A DNA stretch of 64,000 nt from Okeania sp. SIO2C9 (GCF_010672455.1 NZ_JAAHGO010000005.1:126221-190220); one strand, 5' to 3'; counted from the first letter of the stretch, positions 8,587 to 19,015 are shown. Numbers and translations are program-made. Notes: generated by a model not told the origin, from the sequence alone.

Positions 8587-8591
8587 AGACT

Positions 8592-8627
8592 TCACAAGTA
8601 TCATGGGTGGTAGTACATCCTCACCTG
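8592..8627 (+). pseudogene. Desaturase remnant on the far side of the tnpB element
   Basis: Directly after the element end, one frame reads SQVSWVVVHPHL. This resembles the W-V-x-x-H-x-x-H segment leading into the second histidine box of acyl desaturases, which normally follows FKTSETMISMLAT by about a dozen residues. The match then fades into stops, so the rest of the gene has been deleted or has decayed. Confidence 0.5.
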
Positions 8628-8784
8628 TCCCTTGATTGTGGAACTATAGCTAACCAAGTATTTCTGAAACAAAAACAAAATCAAATAAAATTATCCCCTA
8701 AAAATTCTTACAGAACAATATATCTGTAGAAATAAAATTGGTAATTCAAAAAAAATAATCAAAATTCATCAAAATAAGTAAAGT
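8628..8784. promoter_or_regulatory. Leader region of PKS1
   Basis: An AT-rich 157-bp stretch between the desaturase debris and the PKS1 ATG must carry the PKS1 promoter unless transcription starts further upstream. No convincing -10/-35 pair or strong Shine-Dalgarno can be singled out. Confidence 0.3.
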
Positions 8785-11700
8785 ATGGAAAGTGCTCCCA
8801 TAGCTATTATAGGTATCGCTTGTAGACTTCCCGGAGCTAAGGACTACAACGAGTATTGGCAAAATCTGGAACAAGGCATAAATAGTATCAGTGAAATACC
8901 TGCCCAAAGATGGGACGTAGAAAAGTATTATTCTCCTAATCCGGGATCACCTAATAAAACTATTAGTAAATGGGCAGGATTAATAGAAGGTATAGACCAG
9001 TTTGATGCCCAATTCTTTGGTATCTCCTCGAGAGAAGCAGGAAAAGTAGACCCACAACATAGAATTATGTTGGAATTGAGCTGGTCTTGTATAGAAGATG
9101 CAGGTTACTCACTATCTCAAGTTTCAGGAAAAGATATAGGTGTTTTTATAGGGGCGTGTAACTATGACTCCATTCTATTGATGAACCAAAATCAAGACAA
9201 TGTAGAAGGTCATAGTGGAACAGGAACTTGGACTTGTATGATTCCCAACCGCATCTCTTCATTTTTCAACCTACATGGTCCAAGTATTCCTATAGATACA
9301 GCTTGTTCAAGCTCACTGGTAGCTATTCATTACGCCCTGAAGTCCCTCAAAGAATCAGAATGTGAAATGGCCTTGGTGGGAGGGATCAGCGTGTTATTCA
9401 CCTCAACAACATACATCCAGATGAGTCAACTAGCGATGTTGTCGCCAACAGGACAATGTAGAACATTTAGTAGTGATGCCGATGGTTATGTAAGAGGAGA
9501 AGGAGCAGGAGTAGTTTTATTAAAGCCTCTGACAAAAGCAATAAAAGATGGCGACCGCATTTATGGTGTAATTCAAGGAAGTGCAATTAATCATGGAGGT
9601 AAAGCGAGAACTATAACATCTCCCAATGTCTACGCCCAAGCTCAAGTAATTCGATCAGCTTATACGAAGGCCAATATTTCTCCGAATACAGTATCTTATA
9701 TAGAATCTCATGGAACGGGCACACCATTGGGAGACCCAATAGAAATTAATGCTTTGAAAAGAGCCTACAGACAACTTTATCACCAGTATGGAGTAGAGAA
9801 AACTGAAAAACCCTACTGTGGTATAGGAGCAGTAAAAAGTAATATAGGGCATTTGGAAGGAGCAGCAGGAATTGCTGGATTAATCAAAGTCTTATTAGCA
9901 ATGAAGTACAAAAAGCTGCCCAAAATTGTCAACTTCAAGGAATTAAATCCACGCATTAATATTAAAGATAGTCCTTTCTATTTCATAGAGGAAACTCAAG
10001 AATGGAAACGATTAAAAAATGAATCAGGTGAAGTTATTCCTAGACGTGCAGGTTTAAGTTCTTTTGGTATCGGGGGAGTTAATGCTCATATTGTATTAGA
10101 AGAACCCCAAAAAGAAATCAAAACTCAAAATTTAAAAGTCAAAAGTGATATTCCAGAGCGTCCGCAACAGATTTTAACCATCTCAGGGCAGACAGAGAAA
10201 GCACTAAGGGAACTAGCAACAAAATATGAGACTTATTTACAATCAGAAATTGAATCATCGCTACAAAATATCTGCTTCAGTGCCAATACAGGACGTACAG
10301 ATTTTGCAGAAAGACTGGCCTTAGTAGCTAAATCTAAGGAGGAATTACAGGAAAAATTAGCAGATTTTCTCCAGGATAATGAGACAAACGGAGTGGTAAG
10401 AGGAAAAGCAGAAAGTCAGGAGAAGGAGATTGCTTTTCTGTTCACAGGACAGGGGTCTCAATATGTAGAAATGGGACGACAGTTATATGAGACTCAACCC
10501 ACATTTCAGAAAATTCTAGACCAATGCAATGAAATTCTGAAAGAATATCTAGAAGTACCTCTATTAGAAGTCATTTACCCTCAAAATGCACAAAAGTCAA
10601 GTATCTCTTTGTTAGACCAAACAGCTTATACTCAACCTGCTCTGTTTGCCCTTGAATATGCTTTGGCTAAGTTATGGGAATCATGGGGGATTAAGCCAAA
10701 TGTGGCCATGGGTCATAGCGTTGGAGAATATGTAGCAGCAACAGTAGCAGGAGTATTCAGTTTAGAAGATGGTCTGAAATTAATCGCCATGCGGGGACGG
10801 TTAATGCAACAGTTACCCTCCGGTGGTGAGATGGTATCTGTAATGGCATCAGAATCTCAGGTAACAGAGGCTATAGGAGAATATAGTTCTAGGGTGACAA
10901 TAGCAGCTATTAATGGACCTGAAAGTATCGTGATTTCTGGTGAGAGTGAAGCCATAGCAAGTATTTGTAGTAAATTAGAATCGGAAGGAGTCAAGACTAA
11001 GCAGCTACAGGTATCCCATGCTTTCCATTCTCCTTTGATGGAACCAATGTTGGCAAAGTTTGAAACAGTAGCCAAACAAGTAACCTATAGTCAACCTAAA
11101 ATACCACTAATATCAAATGTCACTGGTAAACAGGTGGGTGCAGAAATTACTACTCCTGAATATTGGGTTCGTCATGTGCGACAACCAGTAAGATTTGCCC
11201 AGAGTATGAAAACTCTAGACGAGGAAGGGTATGAACTATTTCTAGAAATTGGACCCAAGCCAATATTATTAGGTATGGGTCGTCAATGTTTGCCAGAAGA
11301 TGTGGGAGTATGGTTGACATCATTGCGTCCAGGAGTAGAAGAATGGCAACAAATGCTATTAAGCTTAGGAAAATTATATGTACAGGGAGCCAAAATAGAC
11401 TGGTTAGGATTAGACTCTGATTATACTCGTCAGAAAGTATCCCTACCTACATATCCATTCCAGGGACAAAGGTATTGGATAGAGACAAATCAACAGCCCA
11501 ACCAACGCCACGGACAAAAACAAATCCATCCATTATTAGGCCACAAAATACAAAATGCAAGTACTCAACAAATATTTCAATCATACCTAAAAGCAGACTC
11601 ACCAACCTACCTCAGTGACCACCAAGTATTTGAAAAAGTTCTATTCCCAGCGACAGGCTACCTAGAAATAGCATACTCAGCAGCCAGAGCCATACTTAAG

Positions 11701-14700
11701 GCAGAGGAAATAGCTATATCAGAGTTGAGTATAGCTCAAGGATTAATCCTACCAACAGGCCAAATCCAAACCATACAAACAATACTCACACCCCTAGAAA
11801 ATAACCACTATAAATTCCAGGTCTATAGCACACAAGAATTAGAAAATCAACCAGTCCCCCAATGGATATTGCACACAGAAGGGAAAATTCATACCAATTC
11901 GCCGTCGCCTATCAGCAAACTTGACCTAGAAAAATACAAGAAAGCCTGTACTCAAGCCATAGACATTTCAGCACATTATCAACAATTTCAGAAAATTGGC
12001 ATCAAATATGGAAGTAGTTTCCAAGGTGTCAAAGAACTATGGCAGGGACCAGGTCAAGCCATAGCACAAATATGCTTACCAGCCGAATTAACTCAAATTA
12101 CAGAATACAACCTACATCCAGCCTTATTAGATGCAGCTTTACAAATCATAGCTTATACCGTCAGCAATACCCAAAAAACAGAGCAAACATATCTACCAAT
12201 AGGCATCAGCAAATACCAATTGTATCATGCCATTCCCACTAGAGTTTGGGCAGTAGCAGAAATCACAACCACCCCTCTGACAGCAAATGTCTTCCTCGTA
12301 GACAACCAAGGAAAAATCCTCGCCGAAATTAACGGATTAAAACTAAGAGCAACAACAGCATCAGCCCTATTAAAAAGCCTATCACCAGACATCAGCCATT
12401 GGTATTATCAAATTGATTGGCAACCCCAGCCGTTACAACAGGGCAACCCGCCAACCAGCCAAATCAACAAATGGTTAGTATTCACAACAGAAACTCAAAT
12501 TGTACAAGTACTAGAAGAACAAGGTATAGACTCGATCAGAGTCACACCAGGAACAACATATCAACAACTAACACCCAAACACTATCAAATCAACCCTCAG
12601 CACCCAGAAGAATATATTCAACTACTACAAAACCACCCATCAATCACAGGTATCATACATCATCAATGGTACAACCAGTCGCCAGCTAATCAACAAGTAG
12701 GTCTACAAACAAATCCAGAACAAACCTGTAGTAGCTTGCTGCATCTAGTGCAAGCCATCATCAAAACCAAACCTGAAACAAGACCAAAACTATGTATAAT
12801 CACATCTGATAGCCAAAGTGTACATTCAGAAACAGAGCTGACTAACCCCGAATCAGGTAGTCTGTGGGGATTAGGGCAAGTCATAAGTCTAGAACACCCA
12901 GAACTCAAATGTCAACGCATAGACTATGACAGCCAACAATCACAAAAGACAAAAACACTTACAGCAGTAGTAGCAGAAATCCAGTCACAAAATAAAGAAT
13001 ACCAAATAGCAATTCGCAATGGAGTCCGTTATGTAGCCAGACTCGTACCCCAAAATCAACAACATAGTCAACAAGAAAATCAACCGATCCAATTAAAACT
13101 ATCAAAATATGGAATCATAGACAACCTCAACTGGCAACCAATGGAGCGACGTTGCCCATCAGCCAACGAAGTAGAAATCCAAGTCGCTACAGTAGGATTA
13201 AACCTCCGAGACGTACTCAACGCCCTGGGATTACTCCAAGAATACTACAGAGAAAAATTAGGAATCAGCAGTACCGAGCAACTTACCTTTGGGTTTGAAT
13301 GTGCAGGAACAATCGTTGCAGTCGGAGAAAAAGTATCACAGTGGCAAATAGGAGACGAAGTGATAGCCACAATGATACAGGATGGATTCAGCAGTTTTGT
13401 CACACTCAAAGCTGAGTATGTGATGCCTAAACCCCAACAAATGAGCTTCAGTGAAGCAGCAACCCTGCCCTTGACATTCCTAACAGCCAATTATGGATTA
13501 AAACAGCTAGCCCAAATCCAACCAGGAGAGAAAATTCTTATCCATGCGGCAGCAGGAGGAGTAGGGCAAGCAGCAGTACAAATAGCCCAAGGAGTAGGAG
13601 CAGAAATATATGCCACAGCCTCACCAGGGAAATGGGAATTTCTACGCTCACTAGGCATCAAGCACATATACAACTCCCGCACACTGGATTGGGCAGTCCA
13701 AATCATGACAGATACAGAAGGAAAAGGAGTAGATGTAGTACTCAATAGTCTCAACGGAGAGTATATAGACAAAAGCATAGAAGTCTTAGCAACAGGAGGG
13801 AGATTTGTCGAAATTGGCAAAATAGGGATTTGGTCAACTGAACAAGTCACAGAAAAACGAGCAGATGTGAAATATTTTCCCTTTGACTTAGGAGAAGTAG
13901 TTCAACAACAACCAGATATCATCAGTCAACTATCAAAAGAATTAACTCCGCAATGGAACAAAGGTAAACTCAAAGCATTACCTTATAAAGTCTTCTCCAG
14001 TAAAGAAGTAACATCCGCCTTTAGTTATATGCAGCAAGCACAGCATATAGGGAAAGTAGTAGTTTCCATGCCAGAGGTGAAAAAGAATCAAATATCAATC
14101 CAACCCCAAGCAAGTTATTTAATCACAGGAGGCTTAGGAGCATTAGGATTAGAAGTTGCCCAGTGGATGGTCAAACAGGGAGCCAAACAAATAGTATTAA
14201 CAGGGCGTCGCTCTCCTAATCAAACAGCACAAAAAGTTCTAAGTAAGTTAGAAGCAACCGGAACCTCAATCAGTGTGTTATTAGGGGATATTTCTGTGGA
14301 GAAAGATGTAGCCGAAATTTTCCAGAAAATGCAGAAATTATTACCACTCAAAGGGGTAATTCATGCAGCAGGAGTATTGGATGATAAGTTAGTGCAAAAC
14401 ATGAGTACACAGCATCTGGCAAAAGTCATGGCTCCCAAGGTAGCAGGAACTTGGAATTTGCATCAGATGACCAAAGATTTAGAATTAGATTTCTTTGTCT
14501 GTTTTTCGTCCATAACTTCGATGTTGGGGAATTCAGGTCAAGGAAATTATGCTGCTGCCAATGCTTTTATGGATGCGTTCGCCCACTATCGCCGAGGTCA
14601 GGGTTTACCAGGATTGAGTATCAACTGGGGACCATGGGCATTTGGGGGTATGGCGGCTAGTTTAGAGACTCAGCATCAGAATCGCTCAGAAAGTATTGGA

Positions 14701-17700
14701 ATCAGGAAAATTCAACCAGAAGAAGGGATGGTGGCATTGGAGAACTTGTTATCAGGGTCTCAAAGCCAAGTAGGAGTGTTTCCAGTGAATTGGTCACAGT
14801 TTTTGACACAAGTACCTGGTGTGGAAAAAATGCCATTGTTGTCAGAGTTAATTTCAACTCAACCATCACTGCCTCAAAAATCAGGGTTGTTAGAAAAATT
14901 AGAAGCTATAGCGGTAAGGGATAGAATGGAGTTATTCACAACTCACATTCAGTCGATGGTAGCCCAAACTTTAGGACTCACAGATGGACAAAAGTTGGAA
15001 AGGCGTCAACCATTGTTTGATTTAGGATTAGATTCTCTGATGGCAGTGGAGTTGAAAAATAGGTTAGAGTCAAGTTTACAGACAAGTTTAAGTTCTACAT
15101 TGTTATTTGATTATCCTACCCTTGAGGCATTGGTAGAGTATTTAGCTGATGTAATTCCTATTGAGTTTTCCATAACAGATAGCCCCCAAGTAGATAATAA
15201 CTTGTCTAGTTTTGAAGGAGTGTCTATAGAAGCTTTACAGTCAGAAACAGAACCAATAGCCATCATTGGAATGAGTTGTCGCTTCCCTGGAGGGGCCAAT
15301 TCTCCTGAAGCATTCTGGGAAATACTAAACCAAGGAATAGATGCCATATCTGAAGTACCCCAAGAGAGATGGAAAATTGACGAATACTATGACCCCAACC
15401 CTGATACTCCCGGCAAAATTATCACCCGCTATGGTGGTTTCCTCTCACAGGTAGATCGGTTTGATGCTCCATTTTTTGGCATTTCTCGCCGAGAAGCTCA
15501 AAGTTTAGACCCACAACAGAGGTTATTACTCGAAGTAAGTTGGGAAGCAATAGAAAGAGCTAATCTATTACCAGAAGAACTTTTCAAGACTCAGACAGGA
15601 GTATTTATTGGCATCTGCACTAGTGATTACTCACAACAACTAGCAAACTTTGGTACGCCAGAAGCTTATTGGGGTACAGGTAGCGCTCTCAGTGCAGCAG
15701 CCGGACGTTTATCATACATATTAGGGTTAACAGGACCATCTTTATCTGTAGATACGGCTTGCTCTTCTTCCTTGGTATCTGTACATTTAGCTTGTCAAAG
15801 TCTAAGAAACCGAGAATCAGAGCTGGCTTTGGCCGGTGGTGTGAATTTTTTGTTATCTCCTGACAATAGTATTGTATTTTCTCATGCGAAAATGTTATCT
15901 CCTGATGGGCGATGTAAGACTTTTGATGCAGAAGCCAATGGTTATGTTCGCTCTGAAGGATGTGGAGTTATTATCTTGAAACGACTCTCTGATGCTGTAG
16001 CTCATGGGGATAATATCCTGGCAGTGATTCGGGGATCTGCCATCAACCAAGATGGAGCGAGTGGAGGATTGACTGTACCTAATGGTCCATCTCAGCAAGC
16101 AGTGATTCGTCAAGCCTTGGAAAATAGTGGGGTAGCTCCAGCTAGTATTAGTTATATAGAAGCTCATGGTACAGGTACATCTTTGGGAGACCCCATTGAA
16201 GTAGGATCAGTAGGAGAAGTGTTTAAAAAGACTCACACTCAAGAGAAACCTGTAATTATGGGTTCAGTCAAGAGCAATATTGGTCATTTGGAAGGAGCAG
16301 CAGGGATTGCAGGTTTAATGAAAGTAGTATTACAATTGCAACATCAACAGATAGTACCATCATTACATTTTCATCAACCGAACCCTTATATAAGTTGGGA
16401 GCAATTACCTGTAGAAGTTTCAACTCAGATGAGGTCTTGGCCCAATAATGGTCAAGCTCGTGTAGCAGGAGTGAGTTCCTTTGGTTTTAGTGGAACTAAT
16501 GCTCATATAGTTTTAGAAGAAACTCCCATTGAGGGACAGAATCAATCTCATCGAGACTCTGCATTTATGAGTGGAGGTGAAGAGAAGATAGAACGTTCAG
16601 TTCAGATATTAACTCTGTCAGGGAAAACAGAAAAGGCTTTGAGTGATTTAGTCAAGAGTTATCAAAATTATCTACAAGCACCAAACAATGAAAGGAAGCT
16701 AGCTGATATTTGTTATACAGCAAATACATCAAGAGCTAAGTTCGATTGTAGATTAGCAATTATTTCCTCAAACCGACAAGAATTAGTAGAAAAACTGCAA
16801 AAGTACACACAAGGAGAGTCAGTAGCTGGGATCTACTCAGGAGAAGTAACAGATAACAGCAACACACCGAAAATAGCCTTTTTATTCACAGGTCAAGGTT
16901 CCCAATATGTGAACATGAGCAGGCAGTTATATGAAACAGCACCAGTATTCCGAGCTGTGATGAACCAATGTGATGAAATTCTCAGCAGTGAACTAGAAGA
17001 GTCTCTGTTAAATATCCTGTATCAGGATAACAATGATTCTAAAGCATCTCTACTCAACCAAACGGGTTATACTCAACCAGCTCTGTTTGCAATAGAATAT
17101 GCCTTATTCAAATTATGGGAATCTTGGGGAATTAAACCTAGTATAGTCATGGGTCACAGCGTGGGAGAAATAGTGGCAGCAACAGTAGCAGGGGTATGGA
17201 GTTTAGAAGAGGGTCTCAAACTAATAGCATCCAGAGGAAGATTGATGCAAAAATTACCGTCTGGTGGAGAGATGGTATCAGTAATGGCATCAGAATCAGT
17301 AGTGAGTCAGTACATCAGCTCTGAAAGTGAAGTAGCAATAGCAGCAATCAATGGACCAGAAAGTACAGTCATCTCAGGATCATCCATGGCCATCAAGGCA
17401 ATAGTCAATCAACTAGAAGCTAAGGGAATCAAAATTAAACAACTAGAAGTATCCCATGCCTTCCATTCACAATTAATGGAACCAATGTTGGCAGAGTTTG
17501 AAGCAGTAGCTAATCAAATAACCTATAATCAACCAAAAATACCAGTAATATCCAATGTCACAGGAACAATAGCAGACGATAGTATTGCTTCGGCTCAATA
17601 TTGGGTAAATCATGTGCGTCAACCAGTGCGTTTTGCCCAAGGAATGGAAACCTTGCACAAACAAGGTGCTGAAATCTTCTTGGAAATTGGACCAAAACCA

Positions 17701-18993
17701 ATATTATTAGGTATGGGTCGTGAGTGTCTCATGGGAGCAAAAAAACTATGGTTGTCAAGTTTACGTTCGGGCAAACCAGACTGGTTACAAATGCTGCAAA
17801 GTTTAGGGGAATTATATATACGGGCAATAAAAATTGATTGGTTAGGATTTGAACGGGATTATTTCCGTAAGAAGGTAGCGTTACCAACATATCCTTGGCA
17901 AAGAAAAAGGTATTGGATAACAGATATTCAACAGCGTAAAAGTCAAAACAAAAAGAGCATAACATCTGAATTAGAGAAAGTACAACCAGATGGAGTAAAT
18001 ATCCAGCAAGAGGAAATACAAACGAACAAAGACCTAATATTACAGCAACCCAAACTAAAATTATCAGAACCAGAATCACTATCTTTCCCCAAAACTACAT
18101 CAGTTACAGAGCTTCCACCCAAAATAAAATTGGCTCAGTTGACAGTTCAAGTAAAACCAGTTCAAGCTACTCAGCAAAATATTGAATCTGAAAATATAAC
18201 CCAATTCGATAGTCTTGATAAAAAAGATGTTGCTCAAATTAGAGAAACTCTTAAAGAAAGTCTGGCAGAAGCTCTGTATGCGGATATTAGTGAAATCGAA
18301 GAACACAAGAAATTTGTTGATTTAGGTTTAGATTCTATTGTTGGTGTAGAATGGATAACTAATATCAATAAAATCTACAATCTAAAGATCAAAGCTACTA
18401 AGTTATACGATTATCCTACCCTATCAGATTTAGCAAAATATATCGCCCAAATCCTATCAACTCAGGAGAAAAATATTGATGTGGAGCGATCGCCATCTGC
18501 TCAAACTGGAACAACTATCAGCAACCAATCTCTAAAATTAACTGACTCCCAGAACAATTTCTCACAAGTCAAAGAAACTTTGAAACAACAATTAGCGGAA
18601 GCTTTGTATGTGGATATTAGTGAAATTGAAGAACACAAGAAGTTTGTTGATTTAGGTTTAGATTCTATTGTTGGTGTAGAATGGATAACTGAAATCAATA
18701 AAACTTACAATTTAAATATCAAAGCTACTAAACTATACGATTACCCTACCTTGTTAGAGTTAGCAAAATATATTACCCAGGAAATTTATTCTACAGGAGG
18801 AAGCCAATTACCAAAAGAGAACAAATCTATAGAGGATAAAGAATCTATTCAAAAAGACTATGTGTCTGGAGATTCACAAGAGGAAATGAAACAAAAATTA
18901 CGCTCAATATTGAAGAAAGTAGCTAATGGAGAATTAACAGTCCAAGAAGGAAATCAAATGATTCAAAAAATCAAAAATCAAGTCAAAATATAG
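8785..18993 (+). CDS. PKS1: bimodular type I PKS, KS-AT-DH-ER-KR-ACP / KS-AT-ACP-ACP
   Basis: 3402 residues. Module 1: KS from residue 3, with active Cys174 in DTACSSS; AT about 550-850, Ser645 in GHSVGEY and HAFHS (malonyl type); DH about 912-1200, His946 and Asp1116/Gln1120 in HPALLDAALQ; ER about 1437-1750 with HAAAGGVGQ near 1587; KR from 1777, TGGLGALG, LDD (B type), Tyr1922; ACP Ser2084. Module 2: KS from 2156, Cys2326; AT Ser2792; then two near-identical ACPs, Ser3184 and Ser3294, each reading LGLDSIVGVEW. The Trp six residues after Ser marks beta-branching ACPs. The last 35 residues form a helical tail with GELTVQEGNQMI. The protein starts at KS with no docking or loading domain, so the starter is unknown. 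Module 1 fully reduces its unit; module 2 leaves a beta-ketone for the HMGS cassette that follows. Confidence 0.95.
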   Translation: MESAPIAIIGIACRLPGAKDYNEYWQNLEQGINSISEIPAQRWDVEKYYSPNPGSPNKTISKWAGLIEGIDQFDAQFFGISSREAGKVDPQHRIMLELSWSCIEDAGYSLSQVSGKDIGVFIGACNYDSILLMNQNQDNVEGHSGTGTWTCMIPNRISSFFNLHGPSIPIDTACSSSLVAIHYALKSLKESECEMALVGGISVLFTSTTYIQMSQLAMLSPTGQCRTFSSDADGYVRGEGAGVVLLKPLTKAIKDGDRIYGVIQGSAINHGGKARTITSPNVYAQAQVIRSAYTKANISPNTVSYIESHGTGTPLGDPIEINALKRAYRQLYHQYGVEKTEKPYCGIGAVKSNIGHLEGAAGIAGLIKVLLAMKYKKLPKIVNFKELNPRINIKDSPFYFIEETQEWKRLKNESGEVIPRRAGLSSFGIGGVNAHIVLEEPQKEIKTQNLKVKSDIPERPQQILTISGQTEKALRELATKYETYLQSEIESSLQNICFSANTGRTDFAERLALVAKSKEELQEKLADFLQDNETNGVVRGKAESQEKEIAFLFTGQGSQYVEMGRQLYETQPTFQKILDQCNEILKEYLEVPLLEVIYPQNAQKSSISLLDQTAYTQPALFALEYALAKLWESWGIKPNVAMGHSVGEYVAATVAGVFSLEDGLKLIAMRGRLMQQLPSGGEMVSVMASESQVTEAIGEYSSRVTIAAINGPESIVISGESEAIASICSKLESEGVKTKQLQVSHAFHSPLMEPMLAKFETVAKQVTYSQPKIPLISNVTGKQVGAEITTPEYWVRHVRQPVRFAQSMKTLDEEGYELFLEIGPKPILLGMGRQCLPEDVGVWLTSLRPGVEEWQQMLLSLGKLYVQGAKIDWLGLDSDYTRQKVSLPTYPFQGQRYWIETNQQPNQRHGQKQIHPLLGHKIQNASTQQIFQSYLKADSPTYLSDHQVFEKVLFPATGYLEIAYSAARAILKAEEIAISELSIAQGLILPTGQIQTIQTILTPLENNHYKFQVYSTQELENQPVPQWILHTEGKIHTNSPSPISKLDLEKYKKACTQAIDISAHYQQFQKIGIKYGSSFQGVKELWQGPGQAIAQICLPAELTQITEYNLHPALLDAALQIIAYTVSNTQKTEQTYLPIGISKYQLYHAIPTRVWAVAEITTTPLTANVFLVDNQGKILAEINGLKLRATTASALLKSLSPDISHWYYQIDWQPQPLQQGNPPTSQINKWLVFTTETQIVQVLEEQGIDSIRVTPGTTYQQLTPKHYQINPQHPEEYIQLLQNHPSITGIIHHQWYNQSPANQQVGLQTNPEQTCSSLLHLVQAIIKTKPETRPKLCIITSDSQSVHSETELTNPESGSLWGLGQVISLEHPELKCQRIDYDSQQSQKTKTLTAVVAEIQSQNKEYQIAIRNGVRYVARLVPQNQQHSQQENQPIQLKLSKYGIIDNLNWQPMERRCPSANEVEIQVATVGLNLRDVLNALGLLQEYYREKLGISSTEQLTFGFECAGTIVAVGEKVSQWQIGDEVIATMIQDGFSSFVTLKAEYVMPKPQQMSFSEAATLPLTFLTANYGLKQLAQIQPGEKILIHAAAGGVGQAAVQIAQGVGAEIYATASPGKWEFLRSLGIKHIYNSRTLDWAVQIMTDTEGKGVDVVLNSLNGEYIDKSIEVLATGGRFVEIGKIGIWSTEQVTEKRADVKYFPFDLGEVVQQQPDIISQLSKELTPQWNKGKLKALPYKVFSSKEVTSAFSYMQQAQHIGKVVVSMPEVKKNQISIQPQASYLITGGLGALGLEVAQWMVKQGAKQIVLTGRRSPNQTAQKVLSKLEATGTSISVLLGDISVEKDVAEIFQKMQKLLPLKGVIHAAGVLDDKLVQNMSTQHLAKVMAPKVAGTWNLHQMTKDLELDFFVCFSSITSMLGNSGQGNYAAANAFMDAFAHYRRGQGLPGLSINWGPWAFGGMAASLETQHQNRSESIGIRKIQPEEGMVALENLLSGSQSQVGVFPVNWSQFLTQVPGVEKMPLLSELISTQPSLPQKSGLLEKLEAIAVRDRMELFTTHIQSMVAQTLGLTDGQKLERRQPLFDLGLDSLMAVELKNRLESSLQTSLSSTLLFDYPTLEALVEYLADVIPIEFSITDSPQVDNNLSSFEGVSIEALQSETEPIAIIGMSCRFPGGANSPEAFWEILNQGIDAISEVPQERWKIDEYYDPNPDTPGKIITRYGGFLSQVDRFDAPFFGISRREAQSLDPQQRLLLEVSWEAIERANLLPEELFKTQTGVFIGICTSDYSQQLANFGTPEAYWGTGSALSAAAGRLSYILGLTGPSLSVDTACSSSLVSVHLACQSLRNRESELALAGGVNFLLSPDNSIVFSHAKMLSPDGRCKTFDAEANGYVRSEGCGVIILKRLSDAVAHGDNILAVIRGSAINQDGASGGLTVPNGPSQQAVIRQALENSGVAPASISYIEAHGTGTSLGDPIEVGSVGEVFKKTHTQEKPVIMGSVKSNIGHLEGAAGIAGLMKVVLQLQHQQIVPSLHFHQPNPYISWEQLPVEVSTQMRSWPNNGQARVAGVSSFGFSGTNAHIVLEETPIEGQNQSHRDSAFMSGGEEKIERSVQILTLSGKTEKALSDLVKSYQNYLQAPNNERKLADICYTANTSRAKFDCRLAIISSNRQELVEKLQKYTQGESVAGIYSGEVTDNSNTPKIAFLFTGQGSQYVNMSRQLYETAPVFRAVMNQCDEILSSELEESLLNILYQDNNDSKASLLNQTGYTQPALFAIEYALFKLWESWGIKPSIVMGHSVGEIVAATVAGVWSLEEGLKLIASRGRLMQKLPSGGEMVSVMASESVVSQYISSESEVAIAAINGPESTVISGSSMAIKAIVNQLEAKGIKIKQLEVSHAFHSQLMEPMLAEFEAVANQITYNQPKIPVISNVTGTIADDSIASAQYWVNHVRQPVRFAQGMETLHKQGAEIFLEIGPKPILLGMGRECLMGAKKLWLSSLRSGKPDWLQMLQSLGELYIRAIKIDWLGFERDYFRKKVALPTYPWQRKRYWITDIQQRKSQNKKSITSELEKVQPDGVNIQQEEIQTNKDLILQQPKLKLSEPESLSFPKTTSVTELPPKIKLAQLTVQVKPVQATQQNIESENITQFDSLDKKDVAQIRETLKESLAEALYADISEIEEHKKFVDLGLDSIVGVEWITNINKIYNLKIKATKLYDYPTLSDLAKYIAQILSTQEKNIDVERSPSAQTGTTISNQSLKLTDSQNNFSQVKETLKQQLAEALYVDISEIEEHKKFVDLGLDSIVGVEWITEINKTYNLNIKATKLYDYPTLLELAKYITQEIYSTGGSQLPKENKSIEDKESIQKDYVSGDSQEEMKQKLRSILKKVANGELTVQEGNQMIQKIKNQVKI
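18220..18780 (+). repeat. Tandem near-identical ACP coding units
   Basis: About 18220-18440 and 18565-18780 encode the twin ACPs. Long stretches around the serine (GATTTAGGTTTAGATTCTAT onward) are identical, pointing to recent duplication or conversion. Tandem ACPs are usual in beta-branching modules. Confidence 0.75.
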
Positions 18994-19015
18994 TATAATT
19001 TTTTAGGAGAATGTT

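Larger units (their letters stand above)
7147..8591 (+). mobile_element. tnpB-only IS200/IS605-superfamily element, copy 2, inside the desaturase
   Basis: The element runs from the point where desaturase homology ends to the point where it resumes. The same hairpin (CTCCCGTTATAATCTT plus GATTTAACGGGAG, one base different) occurs at both ends: 7190-7219 and 8557-8586. The left copy is nested in an outer TCGGCAA/TTGCCGA stem (7178-7231). The right end finishes GAGACTTCAC, like the TCAC end of the first element. No tnpA is present. Confidence 0.65.

Noticed and set aside
9655-9852. Reverse-strand open frames inside the PKS and NRPS genes
   Set aside because: They are shadows of long, domain-rich plus-strand genes.
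17930-18230. Halogenase or other tailoring domain between AT2 and the twin ACPs of PKS1, as in curacin and jamaicamide enzymes
   Set aside because: The segment is a low-complexity Gln/Lys/Glu-rich linker with no domain motifs.
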